A stretch of 64,000 nt of DNA from Tolypeutes matacus (lineage: Eukaryota > Chordata > Mammalia > Cingulata > Chlamyphoridae), in contig JAKSZT010054577.1 in the NCBI GenBank assembly GCA_026826555.1, positions 234,552 through 298,551 on the forward strand, in the 5' to 3' direction. Positions 1 to 12,054 of this stretch are shown one piece after another. The number at the start of each line of letters is the position of its first letter. Positions within the stretch are counted from its first letter, which is position 1. The notes under the pieces were generated by a model. It made no database searches. It saw only the letters and a program-made list of their open reading frames with translations, and had not been told where the DNA came from. A program made the translations under genes and the position numbers.

Positions 1-366
1 ATTAAATAATGAAGAATGAAAATAAAATATGCTGATATTTATTGAATGCTTATTATGTACAGGGTATGTATGCATGTATGTGTGTGTATATATATATATA
101 TATATGTAGATATAGATTTTATATATATATAAAATCTTCATAGCACTTATGCAGTGAGTACTGTTTTTTCTCATCTTTTTAAAATGCTCTGAGTATAATT
201 AGGCATATCCATGCAATGTTCTATGTTTCCAGTTTCCAAGAACTATTTAACATCATTCTTGGTTCAATGCCACAACCAATTTATTAATGCTTAGTATATA
301 CAGGGCACATTAAGGGATGAAGAGATGAATAATACATGTTCTCTACCCTGTAAAAATCCAGTTGTA
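1..366. repeat. AT-rich intergenic DNA with a (TA)n microsatellite
   Basis: No gene is visible. A TG/TA dinucleotide run starts near 80 and continues as TA repeats, interrupted by short non-TA words, to about 133. The remainder is unremarkable AT-rich sequence. The last 11 bases (356-366) are the left target-site duplication of the SINE that follows. Confidence 0.7.
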
Positions 367-550
367 GGGAAGCGGCTGTGGCTCAATCAGTAGGGCTCCC
401 ATTTACCATATGGGAGGCCCCAGGTTCAGTTCCCGGGGCCTCCTGGTGAAGGCAAGCCCGCCCGCACGGCGTGGTTAGCTGACCCAGCGAGCATAAGCAG
501 CAAGGGGGGGATAAATGAATAAATAAATAAAATCTTAAAAAAAAAAAAAG
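367..550 (+). mobile_element. DAS-type tRNA-derived SINE (DAS-III-like)
   Basis: The head reads like a tRNA, with an A-box-like segment (tggctcaatcagtagg) and a B-box-like segment (ggttcagttcc). A GC-rich body with gcaagcccgcccgcacggcg follows, then an (aaat/gaat)n tail ending in a poly-A run. An 11-bp direct repeat, atccagttgta, flanks it at 356-366 and 551-561, the expected target-site duplication of L1-mediated insertion. A close relative lies at 7449-7635. DAS SINEs are a xenarthran family, which is the main clue to the organism. Confidence 0.93.
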
Positions 551-561
551 ATCCAGTTGTA

Positions 562-1507
562 TATGACATTGGTATATGTTGTGTGTTATGGTAGGGGAAT
601 GGAGACATGGGAAGGTGCAGGTTATAGTATAATTGCAGCTAACCCTACCAGCAAAATGAAGTGTGTTCAGTGCTAAAACATGGGCCATAAATTCAGCAGC
701 ATGGAAGCACAGAGGAAAGATTCTGATTTGTTGAGGGTAAGGGCAGAAGTCAATTGCATTGCTTGCTGCCATAGTTCAAGGAATAAATTATCAGTTGTTC
801 AAACAATTAATTAGACTGAAGCAGGAAGGGCATACATATTTTCCGCTTTATGAAAGCACTGCATAGATACAGAACAGTGCCACATCCATTCAAAGGCACT
901 TTTTCTGCTTCAAGTGCAGTTTCACAAGAGAGACAAGAGGAGCTATTACATTCAGCATTTCTCTATATTCAGACTTCCCATGTTACATATTTATTGCTAT
1001 TGGGATGCCAAGTTTAACCTCGGAAATATAGCAGCATCATACAAGGATTTGTATGACAAGAATAAAGGATATATCTTGGTTCTAGCACTTGACATGACTT
1101 GGCACTTAATCCCAAAACTCTTCTGCATTGTTCTTGATTTGTTTCCCAAATCTTGTTTGACTAAAGAGACTATAAACACTTTATGAGCCTGACCCATGAT
1201 TTATATTTCTTTATGACCTTTCATTAAAGCCTAGAACAGGGCTAGTTCGGCACATAGCAGGCATTCAACAAATACTTGTACTGAATATCACTTCCAGAAA
1301 ATTCTTTAAAATAGAAGAGATAATTACATGCTCTGATTTTAATAAAAGGAAAGGAAAGATGATTGGATATCTTCATAAATTGCTTAGATGTACTTTTTCT
1401 TGAATTTTATGACAAGGAGATAGACTCAATAATTCCATGTACTGACAGTTTTAAATGGCAGAGCTCTTTGGGTTGTTAACATATGAGACTATTTATATAA
1501 GCAGCAA
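562..1507. other. Intergenic, no gene seen
   Basis: Short ORFs on both strands have no recognisable domain. A segment near 1205-1290, ending in a 'gcacatagcaggcattcaacaaatac' style motif, resembles the 3' end of a MIR or L2 element. Nothing else is identifiable. Confidence 0.5.

Positions 1508-1560
<53 letters not shown>
1508..1560. repeat. (TATC)n tetranucleotide microsatellite
   Basis: About thirteen uninterrupted copies of the 4-bp unit TATC run for 53 bases. A perfect tract this long is likely to be length-polymorphic. Confidence 0.97.
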
Positions 1561-2506
1561 GGATAGGTAATTATAAGTTCAGAGACTGAGAATCACTGAC
1601 AACCTACAAATGACTGGAATTTGTGACCCTCATTTTGTTAAAGTGATATGTGTGTACATTATCTAAAATATATGTATTAAAGAAAGTTTCCAAATATACC
1701 TGGAGATGACCGGAGATAACTAGGCTTAGGAGAAACAAGTCTGTAGTGTTGGCTACAGAAATGCTTAAGGCATTGTGCTCCAGGAATATCTGTACAACAC
1801 TAGTTACAGGAGTACATGGAAAAGGGTTCTGGAGTCTAATAAGTTTTGGAAACACTAAGCGAAACAAGGTCTTGTTGCTGTTGTTTTCCTTTACCAGAGG
1901 ACTTGTCAGAGCTTCTCAAGGAGAGACTGCATGAAGCATTTTCCAGACTTATAGGAGCATGCAGCAGAAGTGTGTCACTCACAATTTGGGAGACACAAAG
2001 TAATTTAAGAAATGGCAAAATTAAAAAATTTAAGAGACACATGACTGAATACCAACGGAGGGTGAAAAGCAATGGACACGGGTTCCTCAATCAATCTGAA
2101 TTAATTTAGATTCTACTTGTGCAACGTCTGCAGTCAAGTGGGTTTCCCCAGACCTTACTATTCTACGAACAAAATAAAGCCCCCAGTAGCAGTCAGCTCG
2201 AAGCAGCCTCACCACAGACTGCCAAGCAAGCAGGCTAGGAAACTGCATGATATTCAAGAGCAAAGGTTCAAAATGTAATTTCCTTGAATATAAAAATTTT
2301 AACAGGAAAAATCTAGCTCTTATCAGGCAAACAACACCCCATGTCTTTGTGTTCCTGACATATTTTTATAATTTGGCCAACTTCACTGTCTCCTTTCTTG
2401 CCATTGGAGGCACTTCCTATGCCCTTGGGCTACTGTATTCACCTTTAGTGATAATAAAGCAGAATGGCACGGTCCTTCTCTAATAGATCTATCAGAGACA
2501 CATGCT
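1561..2506. other. Intergenic, no gene seen
   Basis: Overlapping ORFs of 60-90 codons lie on both strands around 1600-2110, but none shows a known domain or low-complexity coding signature. The + strand has a pyrimidine-rich stretch ending in 'ccag' near 1897, followed by an open frame to 2109. This is acceptor-like, but nothing supports an exon. Confidence 0.4.
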
Positions 2507-2975
2507 ATATTAGTTTCCTAAGGCTGCCATAACAAATTACCACAAAGTTGGTGGCTCTAAAACCAGAAAGTTATTCTCTCACCGTTCTGGAGGCTGGCAG
2601 GCCAAAATCTGGCAGGGCCGAGCTCCCTCTGCAGGCTCTGGGAGAGGATCCCTGCTTGCCTCCTCCAGCTTCTTGTGGCTGCTGGCACTTCTTGGCTTCC
2701 TTGGCCGAAGCCCACAGCACTCCAGCCTCTGCCTCCATCCTCACACTGCTTTTCCTCTGTGTGTCCATTCCTTCTCCTCTCCTGTCGGCCTCAAATCTCC
2801 CTCTGCCTTTTTGTTATAAGGACTACTGTACTTGGATGATCCAGTATGGTCCCACCTCAAGATCCTTAATTATATCTACAAAGACCCAGCCCCCCAAATA
2901 AGGTTACACTCAAGAGATTCTGGGGATGAGGTCATGGACACATCTTTCTGAGGTTTGCCATTCAACCTACCACAC
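2507..2975 (-). mobile_element. MaLR (MLT1/MST-like) solo LTR
   Basis: Read on the plus strand it opens with 'tagtttcctaaggctgcca' and continues through 'gttctggaggctggcaggcc'. These are the reverse complement of the 3' half of mammalian MaLR LTRs, which end '...agccctagcaaactaa'. A shortened CpG-poor body ends near 'ttcaacctaccaca'. No internal retroviral sequence is attached, so this is a solo LTR, inserted in antisense. Subfamily assignment needs a repeat library. Confidence 0.8.
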
Positions 2976-3167
2976 ATGGTTACTGGAATAATCCATTACA
3001 TATGGACCTAGATCTGAAAGGAATATCATTTATATGCTTTATGCTTACACCTATGATATGGTTGGCTTGGGACACAAGAGTTTCATTGTAATGAAAAAAT
3101 ATGAGTTGTGGAGACAGTATTAATAAAATATAGGACTCAAAATATAGGCCTTTGAAGATGGATTTTA

Positions 3168-3389
3168 GTTTTTATTTTTTTAGATACTGGAGTTGGGGAT
3201 TGAACCCGGGACCTCATATGTGGGAAGCCAACGTTCAACCACTGAGTCACATTGGCTCCCCTGAATTGTTTTTTTTTGTTTGTTTGCTTGTTGTTGTTTT
3301 TTGTTTTTTTTTAGGAGGCACTGGGGACTGAACGTGGGACCTCCCATGTGGGAGGCAGGCACTCAACTGCTTGAGCCACATCTCCTCCC
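3168..3389 (-). mobile_element. Dimeric DAS-type SINE
   Basis: Two tRNA-like monomers lie head to tail on the minus strand, separated by a T/G-rich linker (tttgtttgtttgcttgttg). Each carries B-box-like 'ggttcaatccc' or 'gttcagtcccc' in reverse complement and ends in 'gccacat'. Near-matching 13-bp direct repeats aagatgg(a/g)tttta at 3155-3167 and 3390-3402 mark the insertion. The same dimer type occurs at 62430-62645 and, in plus orientation, at 17640-17868. Confidence 0.88.
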
Positions 3390-3518
3390 AAGATGGGTTT
3401 TAAAAATAACAAAAAGCTGTTCTTATATGCCCAAACAAAAGTGTTCTTCCAAGACAAACAGGCGGCTGCAGGTTAAGGTTGTTCTGGGTTAGCATCACTT
3501 TCTGAGGACCTGTTTCCC

Positions 3519-4286
<768 letters not shown>

Positions 4287-4398
4287 TCATGAAACCACTA
4301 GTAGGAAGACGGATTCCAAAGTGGAATCCCAAAGCTCTTTACCATGATTAAGGTCAAATTTTCTTTTCTTTCTTCCCTAGTAATCTATGATCAGTTAC

Positions 4399-5043
4399 TG
4401 TAGCAGTTTGATATTGTTTAGGAATTCCAAAAATAGATATCGTATTATGTTTGTGAACTGGTCTTTTCCTCTGGGCATATTAGATTGCATTGGATTCAGA
4501 GGTTTCGCTTTTGCTTGATTAAATTACGATTAGGGCTTTGATTGGGCCACGTCAGTAGGATTGTTGAGTCCCCGCCCCCTTGGTGGGTGGGGACTCACAG
4601 AGAAAACGACAAGGCAAAGGAGAAAGTTAAGAGTTTTAATATTGGAGCCCCAGGAAGTAAACACATAGAGAAGCAGATACATGAGAAAAGTGGGAAGGCT
4701 CCAGGAAGAGAAACGAGCTGTTAGCCTGGTAGTCTACAGCTGGCCTTGTAGAGAGCAGAGCAGCTGAGCCCATAGAGAAATGAGCCCGGCAGACAGACGA
4801 GACTTATCCCAGCCTACAAGTGATATTGGAAGAAGCTGGGACCACAGAGCCTTAAGAGGAAGAGAAAGCCTGAATTCTTGCAGACATCGGCAGCCATCCT
4901 GCTCCAACATGTAGCAACAGACTTTGGTGAGGAAAGTAACTTATGATTAATGGACTAGGAACTGTAAACCTCTACCCCAAATAAATACCCTTTATAAAAC
5001 CCAACAGATCTCTGGTATTTTGCATCAGCACCCCTTTGGCTGA
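4399..5043 (+). mobile_element. Solo LTR, probably xenarthran ERVL/MaLR-class
   Basis: The element starts 'tgtagcagtttgatattg' and ends near 'gcatcagcacccctttggct', with 'accccaaataaatacc' (a poly-A signal region) shortly before the end. Two further copies of this family lie back to back at 47519-48117 and 48118-48823, and the shared boundaries define the ends. There is no coding internal region. The family name is not known to me. Confidence 0.75.
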
Positions 5044-5531
5044 CTCTTACCTTCCTTGGAGTCAAGTCATGGTTTCATTTCTTGGGAATCCTCCAATTCT
5101 TTCACCCACGGCTCTTCTTTACACTACAATGGGAAGCTCAGGTCAGGCTTTAGCACTGGAAATCCTGGCCATAAGAAAGATGGGGAGCATGATAGTTTGG
5201 GTCACCACACACAGGTTTTTCCTGAGTTCAGGATGATTTCCTGGACAAATGACCTTACTATCTCTATTTCCTTCTCAATTAGAATTATTTCACCTGGATA
5301 CTCTATGAGAACAAAACCAAAATGAGGGGAAGATCCTTTTGTTCTCAATTCAAGGCTATTCTCCTCCAATCTATGAAACACACAGTTCTTAAAATATACA
5401 AACTACCTTCCACAAAGTAAAAACTGTGTGTGTTTAAGAGCACACAGCAATTTGACTGTGTTTTAAGAACCCTGAAACATTTTTCTCCATTGATCAACAA
5501 CTGAGAAACTATTCTGAGGGAAAAACCCCTG
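5044..5531. other. Intergenic, no gene seen
   Basis: The overlapping small ORFs here have no recognisable domain. No repeat family was identified with confidence. Confidence 0.4.
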
Positions 5532-5945
5532 TCTTAGTTTGCCAGACTGCTATGACAAATATCACACACTGCTTGGTTTAAAAAGGGAAATTTATTGTCT
5601 CATGGTTTCAGAGGCTAGAAGCCCAGAATCAAGGTGTTGACAAGACCATGCTTTTCCCTTGAGGTATGCAGCATCCTTGGGGTTCCTTGGCTTGCGCCTC
5701 TGCCTCTTGTCATTTGTCGATCTCTTCCTGTGTCTGCTCTTCTGGTTTCTGCTGACTTTGGCTTCTGGCTCCTCCCTTCTGTGACCTTCTGTGTCAGTCT
5801 CTTTATAAGGCCTCCAATAAGACCACACCTTAACTAAAAATAACATCCTCAAAGGGTCCTATTTATAATGGGTTCAAGCCCACAGGAATGCAGATTAAGA
5901 TTAAGAACATGCCTTTTGTTGGGATCCATAATTCAATCTACTACA
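5532..5945 (-). mobile_element. MaLR-type solo LTR
   Basis: On the plus strand it opens 'tcttagtttgccagactgct', passes 'aatttattgtctcatggttt' and closes near 'ccataattcaatctactaca'. This is the reverse complement of a MaLR LTR. Its arms match the pattern of the copies at 2507-2975, 10950-11418 and 59652-60166. No internal region is present. Confidence 0.82.
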
Positions 5946-6014
5946 AGCCCCAAACAAAATTGCAACAACAAAAATAAAAGAACCATCCCAACTGCCCTGA
6001 TTAAAGCACAAATG

Positions 6015-6487
6015 CCTCAACTGGCTGAAATGTCTTCATGATTTAGGCCCTTGCCTCCCTCTCCAGCCTTAGCTACTGCCTCTCCTCTGCTCCTCCTCGC
6101 TGCCCCAGGCTCTGCAGGCAGTTCCTCAAATGGGCCAAGCTCTCTGTGCCTCTGAGCCTTTGCACATGCTGTCCCTTCTGCTTAGAGTGCTCTCCGCTCC
6201 CCACTTCCACCACTCATCAGGCTGATTCCGATTCATTCTGTAGGTTTTAACCTAGATCTCCCTTCCACCAGGAAGACTTCCCTCTCTGCTAATGGCATCC
6301 CATAACATCCTCCTCCCTCCAGCACCTGGTTTAGCAGGTCACTATTTACATATCTGACTCCTCCATTGGACTATAAGCTCTAGGAGGGCAGGGACTGTGG
6401 CTGCCTTGTGTACTACTGAATCCCCCAAGTCTGGCCCAGTACCTGGCTCTTGCTCAGTGCTTATATATAATTGATGAATGAATAAAT
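6015..6487 (+). mobile_element. L2 LINE 3' end
   Basis: The stretch contains the familiar L2 tail order: a 'ctccagcc...ctgctcc' coding remnant, 'gagcctttgcacatgctgt', 'tataagctctaggagggcag' and a final 'gctcagtgcttatatataattgatgaatgaataaat'. It is a decayed ancient copy with no open frame. Confidence 0.8.
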
Positions 6488-6857
6488 GTTAAGATATGGA
6501 AAGGGGCAAGGTTGCTAAGCCCTTGGAAGTGAGCTAATTATGGCTGGAGCAGATGCTTATATTTTTGTAACCTCAACTGTTTTTCTACTTATTTTCATTT
6601 TTTTTTGTCTCTTTTGTTCTTTCAGAACTTTGCAGTCTTTTGAAAGTGCCAGCCTGTCTTAGCTATGCCAAGAGGACCAAGGGGAGAGCCACACTTGGGC
6701 AAAGCCCAAAGGGGGCAGAGAAGAGGTAATGGAAATAATGTAAGAAAACCCCAAAGGGAATGTGAAACACTGGTGCAACCTAGCCACATGGTTCAGCCAC
6801 CCTTCCTCAGCTGGACTTTCTTTTTCTAGTCTAACTCCTCTAGATCCTGGGACAGTG

Positions 6858-7345
6858 GGTCTCACACTTCAGTATGCATAACACTCAGTCAGAGAGCTTG
6901 TTAAAAATGCAGGGAAGTGGATGTGGTTCAAGCAGCTGGATGCCTGCCTACCACATGAGTGGTCCTGGGTGCGATTCCCAGTGCCTCCTAAAGACGACGA
7001 GCAAGACAGCGAGCTGATGCGATGGCATGGAGAGCAGATGCAACAAGATGACGCAATGAGGAGACACAATGAGGAAACACAATGAGAGACACAGGCAGGG
7101 AGTGGAGGTGGCTCAAATGATTGGATGCCTTCCTCCCACATGGAAGGTCCTGGGTTTGGTTCCCAGTGTCCCCTAAAAAGAAGACGAACCGACAGAGAGC
7201 ACACAACAAACAGACAGAGAGCAGACAGCGAGCACAAACAATGGGGTGTGTGTGTGTGAAATAAATAAATAAAATAAATCTTAAAAAAAAATGCATCCCG
7301 TGTGATTCTGAGGTGGATAGTCTGTTTACTACACACTGGGAAACA
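6858..7345. mobile_element. MER5A-like hAT fossil split by a DAS SINE
   Basis: Left part 6858-6911 (cagtgggtctcacacttcag ... gagcttgttaaaaatgca) and right part from 7288 (aaaatgcatcccgtgtgatt ... ggtggat) read as one MER5A-type non-autonomous hAT element once the SINE at 6912-7287 is removed. The 8-bp word aaaatgca on both sides is the SINE's target-site duplication. Confidence 0.75.
6912..7287 (+). mobile_element. DAS-type SINE, two tRNA-like heads
   Basis: Two tRNA-like segments ('gtggttcaagcagctggatg' and 'gtggctcaaatgattggatg', each followed by a B-box-like motif) are joined by A-rich 'gagacacaatgagg' repeats. The element ends in a GT run and an (aaat)n/poly-A tail. Duplicated aaaatgca at 6904-6911 and 7288-7295 flanks it. 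Confidence 0.9.
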
Positions 7346-7448
7346 ATGTTGTAGGTTTTAATTTAATAAGGTATTTCCTCTATAACTTTATAAATAACTA
7401 AACCCTTTAAAGGCTCTGAGGAAAACTGATTACTTAAAGGAATATGCT

Positions 7449-7635
7449 ACGGGAAGCGGCTGTGGCTCAATCAGTAGGGCTCCCGTTTACCATATAGGAG
7501 GCCCTGGGTTCGGTTCCCGGGGCCTCCTGGTGAAGGCAAGCCCGCCCGCACGGCGTGGTTAGCTGACCCAGCGAGCACAAGCAGCAAGGGGGGGATAAAT
7601 GAATAAATAAATAAAATCTTAAAAAAAAAAATAAA
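7449..7635 (+). mobile_element. DAS-III-like SINE, young copy
   Basis: This copy is almost identical to the one at 367-550; I count about six substitutions, several at CpG-type positions. A 14-bp direct repeat taaaggaatatgct flanks it at 7435-7448 and 7636-7649. The intact tail and long duplication indicate recent insertion. Confidence 0.94.
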
Positions 7636-7649
7636 TAAAGGAATATGCT

Positions 7650-8224
7650 TGATGCTCTCATCTCATAAAACCAACAGAACTGAAGGGTGAGAGAAACCCC
7701 TTAGATCCACATCACAGATACCATGGATTAAAATGTCCTTATCCAGAATATCTCAATTCCTGTAGCAGATCTAAGGCCTTTGAGCAGGGTCATCAGCTTT
7801 AAGGATTCCTAGTCCCATTCTATCTAAGATGCTTTGTTCATGGCTATTTCCAGAGAGGTATTTCCTGCTCCTACTCTTTATCAGTGTGGTCCATTTCCCT
7901 TGGTCTTCAGTGTTTCTAACCCCAACTTCAACTGTCGAGAGTACTTGCTCTCAGAAGACAAGACAAGACAAGACAAGACACACAAAACCCTTGCCTTACC
8001 AGGCTCTGGAAGGACTGACGTTGCCCAGCAACACTGAAGTTCAACTCTTGTCACCCTGTGGGATCCACAACTCTGCCACTGTGGCCTCCTGAGGAGGTCC
8101 CATTACTTGGAGTATAGGTGACTCCAGGTGGAAGTCTGGTGATATGTGCGGTGTTCCCCCTGGTGCCAGCTCTTCCAAGAGCATTTCCTGCCTATCAGCC
8201 TGGGGGAAATGCCAGAAACTATTA
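7650..8224. other. Intergenic, with a (GACAA)n tract
   Basis: About five copies of a GACAA pentamer run at 7957-7980. The surrounding 60-90-codon ORFs are not supported by any domain. Nothing else was identified. Confidence 0.55.
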
Positions 8225-8545
8225 TTCTAATATCTAGACCAATATGAGACACACATATAATTTAAAATTTCTAATAGACATATTACAAACAAAAAACAGG
8301 TGAAGTTAATCTTGTATTTTATTTAACCCAATATATCTCCAAATCATGATTTCAATTTGTAAATAATACAAGAAGTTATTAATGAGATATTTTATATTCT
8401 TTTTTTTTTTTTTTTCATATCAAGCCTTCAAAATCATTTTACACTTCCAGCTTATCTCAATTTGGCCTCACCACGTTTCAAGTGCTCGGAGTCACAAGTG
8501 GCTCGTGGCTACTGAACTAGACAGCAGAGGTCTAGACCCATGGAG
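8225..8545 (+). mobile_element. hAT-Charlie-type DNA transposon remnant
   Basis: The segment carries 'aacccaatatatctcc', 'ttattaatgagatatttta' and the diagnostic 'gtttcaagtgctcggagtca ... ctcgtggctactgaactaga'. These are words of a common mammalian non-autonomous hAT family. A poly-T run interrupts it at about 8400-8416. A shorter relative lies at 12227-12375. Confidence 0.65.
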
Positions 8546-8965
8546 TAAAAATTTTAATAAGTAAACTATCCACCAAGAACAGAAAGAAAGGAAACAAAAT
8601 TCCTTCTATCCTGGGAGAGCTGGAAACTCTGGTTTGGGCAGGTTCACTGCCTGAAGCTCAGAGCTACTCCAAGGCCCACCTATACACAGTCCAGGGATGC
8701 CCCAAAGCTACCTAAGAGTACTTTCTCCCTTTGCCCAAAGAGTCTGTCCAATGCACAGCTATGGTACTCTCCAACCAGAAGCTCTACCCAGTGGTTTTCA
8801 ATGGAAGGCAGTACTTTGGAAATAATGGCAGGTGGTGGTTATTGAAATATAATGGTCAGGGGCCAGAGATACAAGTCACTCTGCCATGCCCAGGGAATTC
8901 ACAACACAGAATTGTTCTGCATCCCAAACAACTGTTTACTGTCCTGCTCAAGCATTCATCTTGGT
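8546..8965. other. Intergenic, no gene seen
   Basis: Overlapping ORFs of about 60-78 codons are present on the plus strand without recognisable motifs. No repeat was assigned. Confidence 0.4.
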
Positions 8966-8977
8966 AAAAAGAATGTC

Positions 8978-9307
8978 AGAAAACAGATGTGCCTCAACCA
9001 GTTGGATGCCTGCCTACCACATGGGAGGTCTAGGGTTTAGGTCCCAGTGCCTCCTAAAAGATGAGCAGACCCTGCCTCCCGCCGCAATGAGCTGATGCCA
9101 CGAGCCAGCAGATGCTGCAGCCCGCGAGGAGCAGATGTGGCTCAGCCTGCTGGGCACTCCCCTCTCATATGGGGGGGGGCCCAGGTTTGGTTCCTGGTGC
9201 CTCCTGGAGAAGGCGAGCAAAACAATGAGCAGACAAACAAGAGAACCATCTGGGAGAAAGGGGTGGTTAATAAAGAGAAATAAAATAAATAAATCTTAAA
9301 AAAAAAA
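8978..9307 (+). mobile_element. DAS-type SINE, two tRNA-like heads
   Basis: The first head ('gatgtgcctcaaccagttgg') and second head ('gatgtggctcagcctgctgg') are separated by a GC-rich linker. The element ends in aaataaataaatctt plus poly-A. Direct repeats of about 12 bp (aaaaagaatgtc) at 8966-8977 and about 9307-9318 flank it. Confidence 0.9.
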
Positions 9308-9329
9308 AAAAGAATGTCTAGAAGCTAAA

Positions 9330-9870
9330 GGATGAAACAAGGGACTGCATAGCATAGTGAGCCCTGTAGTGGAGGAGGAGTGTGATTAATAGTACAAATG
9401 TAAGAATGTTCTTCCATGAATCAGAACAAATGTGTGTTAATATTACAAGATGTTAATAATAGGGTGGTATTCAGGCAAAAGTACACCTAACACAAACTAT
9501 GGACTATAGTGAATAGTAATCGATATTAGTATTTTTTCATCAATTGTAAAAAAAAAAAAAAGGAAAGAATTATCCTGTGACAGAAACCAGACACAAAGTA
9601 CTGCATATTGTTTAACTCCATATATATACATTATAAACATAAATAAATTTACAGAGATGAAATTAGATTAGTGGATATGTATGGCAAGGGAAGGACAGAA
9701 TGATTGTGAGACGCCTGCTAAGGGTGTTTTCTTTTTGGAGTAATGAAAATGCTCTAATATTGATTGTGGTGTTAAATGCACAATTCTGTGATTATACCAA
9801 AAGCCACTGAATGTACTCTTTAGATGGACTGTATGGTATGTGAATCTATCTCAATAGAATTGCTTAAAAA
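9330..9870 (+). mobile_element. L1 3' UTR remnant (xenarthran type), sense
   Basis: It carries words shared with the copies at 28660-29470 and 61840-62030: 'ttttggagtaatgaaaatgc', 'gcacaattctgtgattata' and 'gccactgaatgtact', ending 'tatctcaatagaattgctta' plus A-run. No ORF2 is attached, so this is a 5'-truncated, decayed L1. Confidence 0.75.
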
Positions 9871-10263
9871 AAAAATATCTGGAACCTTACCATTTTGGTC
9901 TTATCAATACGAAGTATCTTTTTGCATAGTTTTAGAATAACCTACATTTTCTAGGAATGTACTGCTGTGTAAATCAAAGTAAGACTACACTATTTTTTTT
10001 GTGTGCAGAACTTTACTGAAAGTTGCTTGCAATTTTGGAAAATCATATTTTGAGCAGCAGCACACACACAGTAGTTGAGGTGTATCTATCTGTCTGACTC
10101 TCTGGCTGTCACATTCAGTGACTCTATTTATGCAAATATCTGACAACTTCATTATATCTTCTGGTGCAGTCGAGCCCAAACATGTGTATAAAGAAATACA
10201 TATTAGTTTGTAAGAAACAATTTTCCTTTTCTTTTTCCTTTATATTTCAGCTAGTCTAGTTGA
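9871..10263. other. Intergenic, no gene seen
   Basis: No coding, RNA or repeat assignment can be supported here. Confidence 0.4.
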
Positions 10264-10885
10264 CTCAGGGTCTGTAAACTTCTTCTGTAAAGGACCAGAT
10301 AGTAAATATTTTAGGCTTCATGGGCCCTATCCATCTGCCACATCATCATGATTATTTTTTTTAATATATTTTTTTAAAAGGTATTTAGATTACATAAATG
10401 TTACATAAAAATATAGGTGATTCCCATATGTCCCACTTCCTATACCTCCCACATTTCCCCACATTAACAACATCTTTCATTAGTGTGAACACATTTTGGA
10501 GCACTGCCACTAAGCATGGGTTATAGTTTACATTGTAGTTTACACTCTCTCCCACACAATTTTGTAGGTTATGGCAAGATATGTAATGACCTGTATCTGT
10601 CATTGTAATGTCATTCAGGAAAACTCTCAAGTCCCCAAAATGCCCCATATTTCACCTTTATTTCCCTTTCCCTGCCCCCAGAAACCCTCGTGGCCACTAC
10701 CTCCATGTGAATGATATCGTTTCTTCCGTTGCTAGAATCACAATAAGTCTATAGTAGAATACTAGTATCATCTTTTTTTATTTTAAACACAAAAACCATT
10801 CTTAGCTCATGGACCGTACAAAAACAGACCATGGGCCAGATTTGCCCACAGGCTGTATTCTACCCATTCTTGAGTTGGAGCATAA
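10264..10885 (+). mobile_element. MER20-like hAT fossil split by an L1 fragment
   Basis: The left arm, 'gggtctgtaaacttcttctg' to 'agtaaatattttaggcttca', ends near 10350. The right arm, 'aaaaaccattcttagctcat' to 'cagatttgcccacaggctgt', begins near 10790. Together they read as a MER20-type hAT element on the plus strand. The material between them is an unrelated antisense L1 3' UTR fragment, so the L1 is the younger insertion. Confidence 0.75.
10352..10789 (-). mobile_element. L1 3' UTR fragment, antisense
   Basis: Plus-strand text such as 'ggtatttagattacataaat', 'gattcccatatgtcccactt' and 'cccctgcccccagaaaccct' is the antisense of an L1 3' region. It begins with a T/A-rich run (the reversed poly-A end) at about 10355. 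Part of the same segment (ttagattaca) recurs inside the LTR at 48118-48823. Confidence 0.65.
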
Positions 10886-10949
10886 CAAGGATGTTTTTTA
10901 TTTTAGGTATGCAGGTAGGTTACATTATCAACTAATCTCATTTCAGGAT

Positions 10950-11325
10950 TGTGGTAACTTGGAATTATGTACCCCAGAAAAACATGTTATTAATCCCAAT
11001 CCATTCCTGCGGGTGTGAACCCACTGTAAACAGGACCTTTTAATGAGGTTATTTTTAGTTAAGGTGTGGCCAACTGAAAAAGGATGGGTCTTAATCCTGT
11101 TCCTGGAGGGCTTATAGGGAAGGCCACAGGAAGAAAACAACACAGGGAGCAGCTAGAGGCTGGAATTCAATAGAACAGAAGAAAAAGAAGATGCTGCCAA
11201 GTGCATTGCCATGTGTTGGAAAAGCCAAGGACCAAGGGTTGCTGGCAGCAAGCCCCGGAACACCACAGTCTTTGGGGAGAAAGCATTTCCTTGCTAAGGC
11301 CTCGATTTTGGACTTCCCCTAGCCT

Positions 11326-11359
<34 letters not shown>

Positions 11360-11418
11360 TATTATTAAAGCCAGCTTATTGTATGGCAATTTTTTTTAGT
11401 AGCCAGGAAACTAAGACA
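10950..11418 (+). mobile_element. MaLR-type solo LTR with a 30-A tract
   Basis: It starts 'tgtggtaacttggaattatg', passes 'gtgtgaacccactgtaaaca' and the 'ttttggacttcccctagcct' block, and ends 'caggaaactaagaca'. The order is that of a plus-strand MaLR LTR. The A-run (about 11327-11357) lies at its internal poly-A position. No internal proviral sequence is present. Confidence 0.82.
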
Positions 11419-12054
11419 AGATAGTAAAGGGGACATCGCAAAATATTTGGGTCTGATAAAGCTGGGAGCCACTGACCTGTACACTGACTAGAAAAAAAGG
11501 GAAAGGAGAAAAGTCTGTGGATGAAACCAGGGCTGAGGAATAGCAGAGACAAAATGTCTGATGCAGTTCCATCTGCCTCTGCCAATTCTCTTTGTCTAAT
11601 TACAAAGATCCCAAATTCTTTTCTCACCTGCTGCCCTGGTATCTCAAGTTCTCTCTTTAAGTTCTGTAAGTTCTCTCAGAAGAGTCAGGAATTGCTCCAA
11701 AACTAAAAGCTCCAAGATTTGTTCCTTAGAGCCCATTTTTGGCTTCAGCCGTTGACAGCAAAGCTCCCAAGTCTGTTGAAAGCTTCTTGAGGCCCGGCTG
11801 CTTGGTGGTGCTGGAAGACTGCGCAGTCAGTATCATACTCTGAAGCACGGAGCTCTGCTCAAGGAGGTCTGGATAGCATAACCATCACCCCCTTCCAGCA
11901 GTTCAGAAGTCATCTGGGACCTGAAGTCTGAGATTCAAATTAGTTTTTCTCTGTAATAGTCAAGGATCCACCTACATCTGAGGACAAGAAAATAGAAGTT
12001 GAAACAGTAGTGGTTACAAGAGGGCACATTTACCTCCCTTAATTCTCACCAAAG
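11419..12054. other. Intergenic, no gene seen
   Basis: Two overlapping ORFs of 61-83 codons (11376-11706) have no recognisable domain. No repeat family was assigned. Confidence 0.4.

Noticed and set aside
367..440. tRNA gene at the head of the DAS SINEs
   Set aside because: A- and B-box-like motifs are present, but no complete cloverleaf is supported, and the unit is followed by a SINE body, tail and target-site duplication.
1846..2109. Possible coding exon after an acceptor-like tract
   Set aside because: The 87-codon frame has a pyrimidine-rich 'ccag' upstream, but no domain, no partner exon and no donor could be identified.
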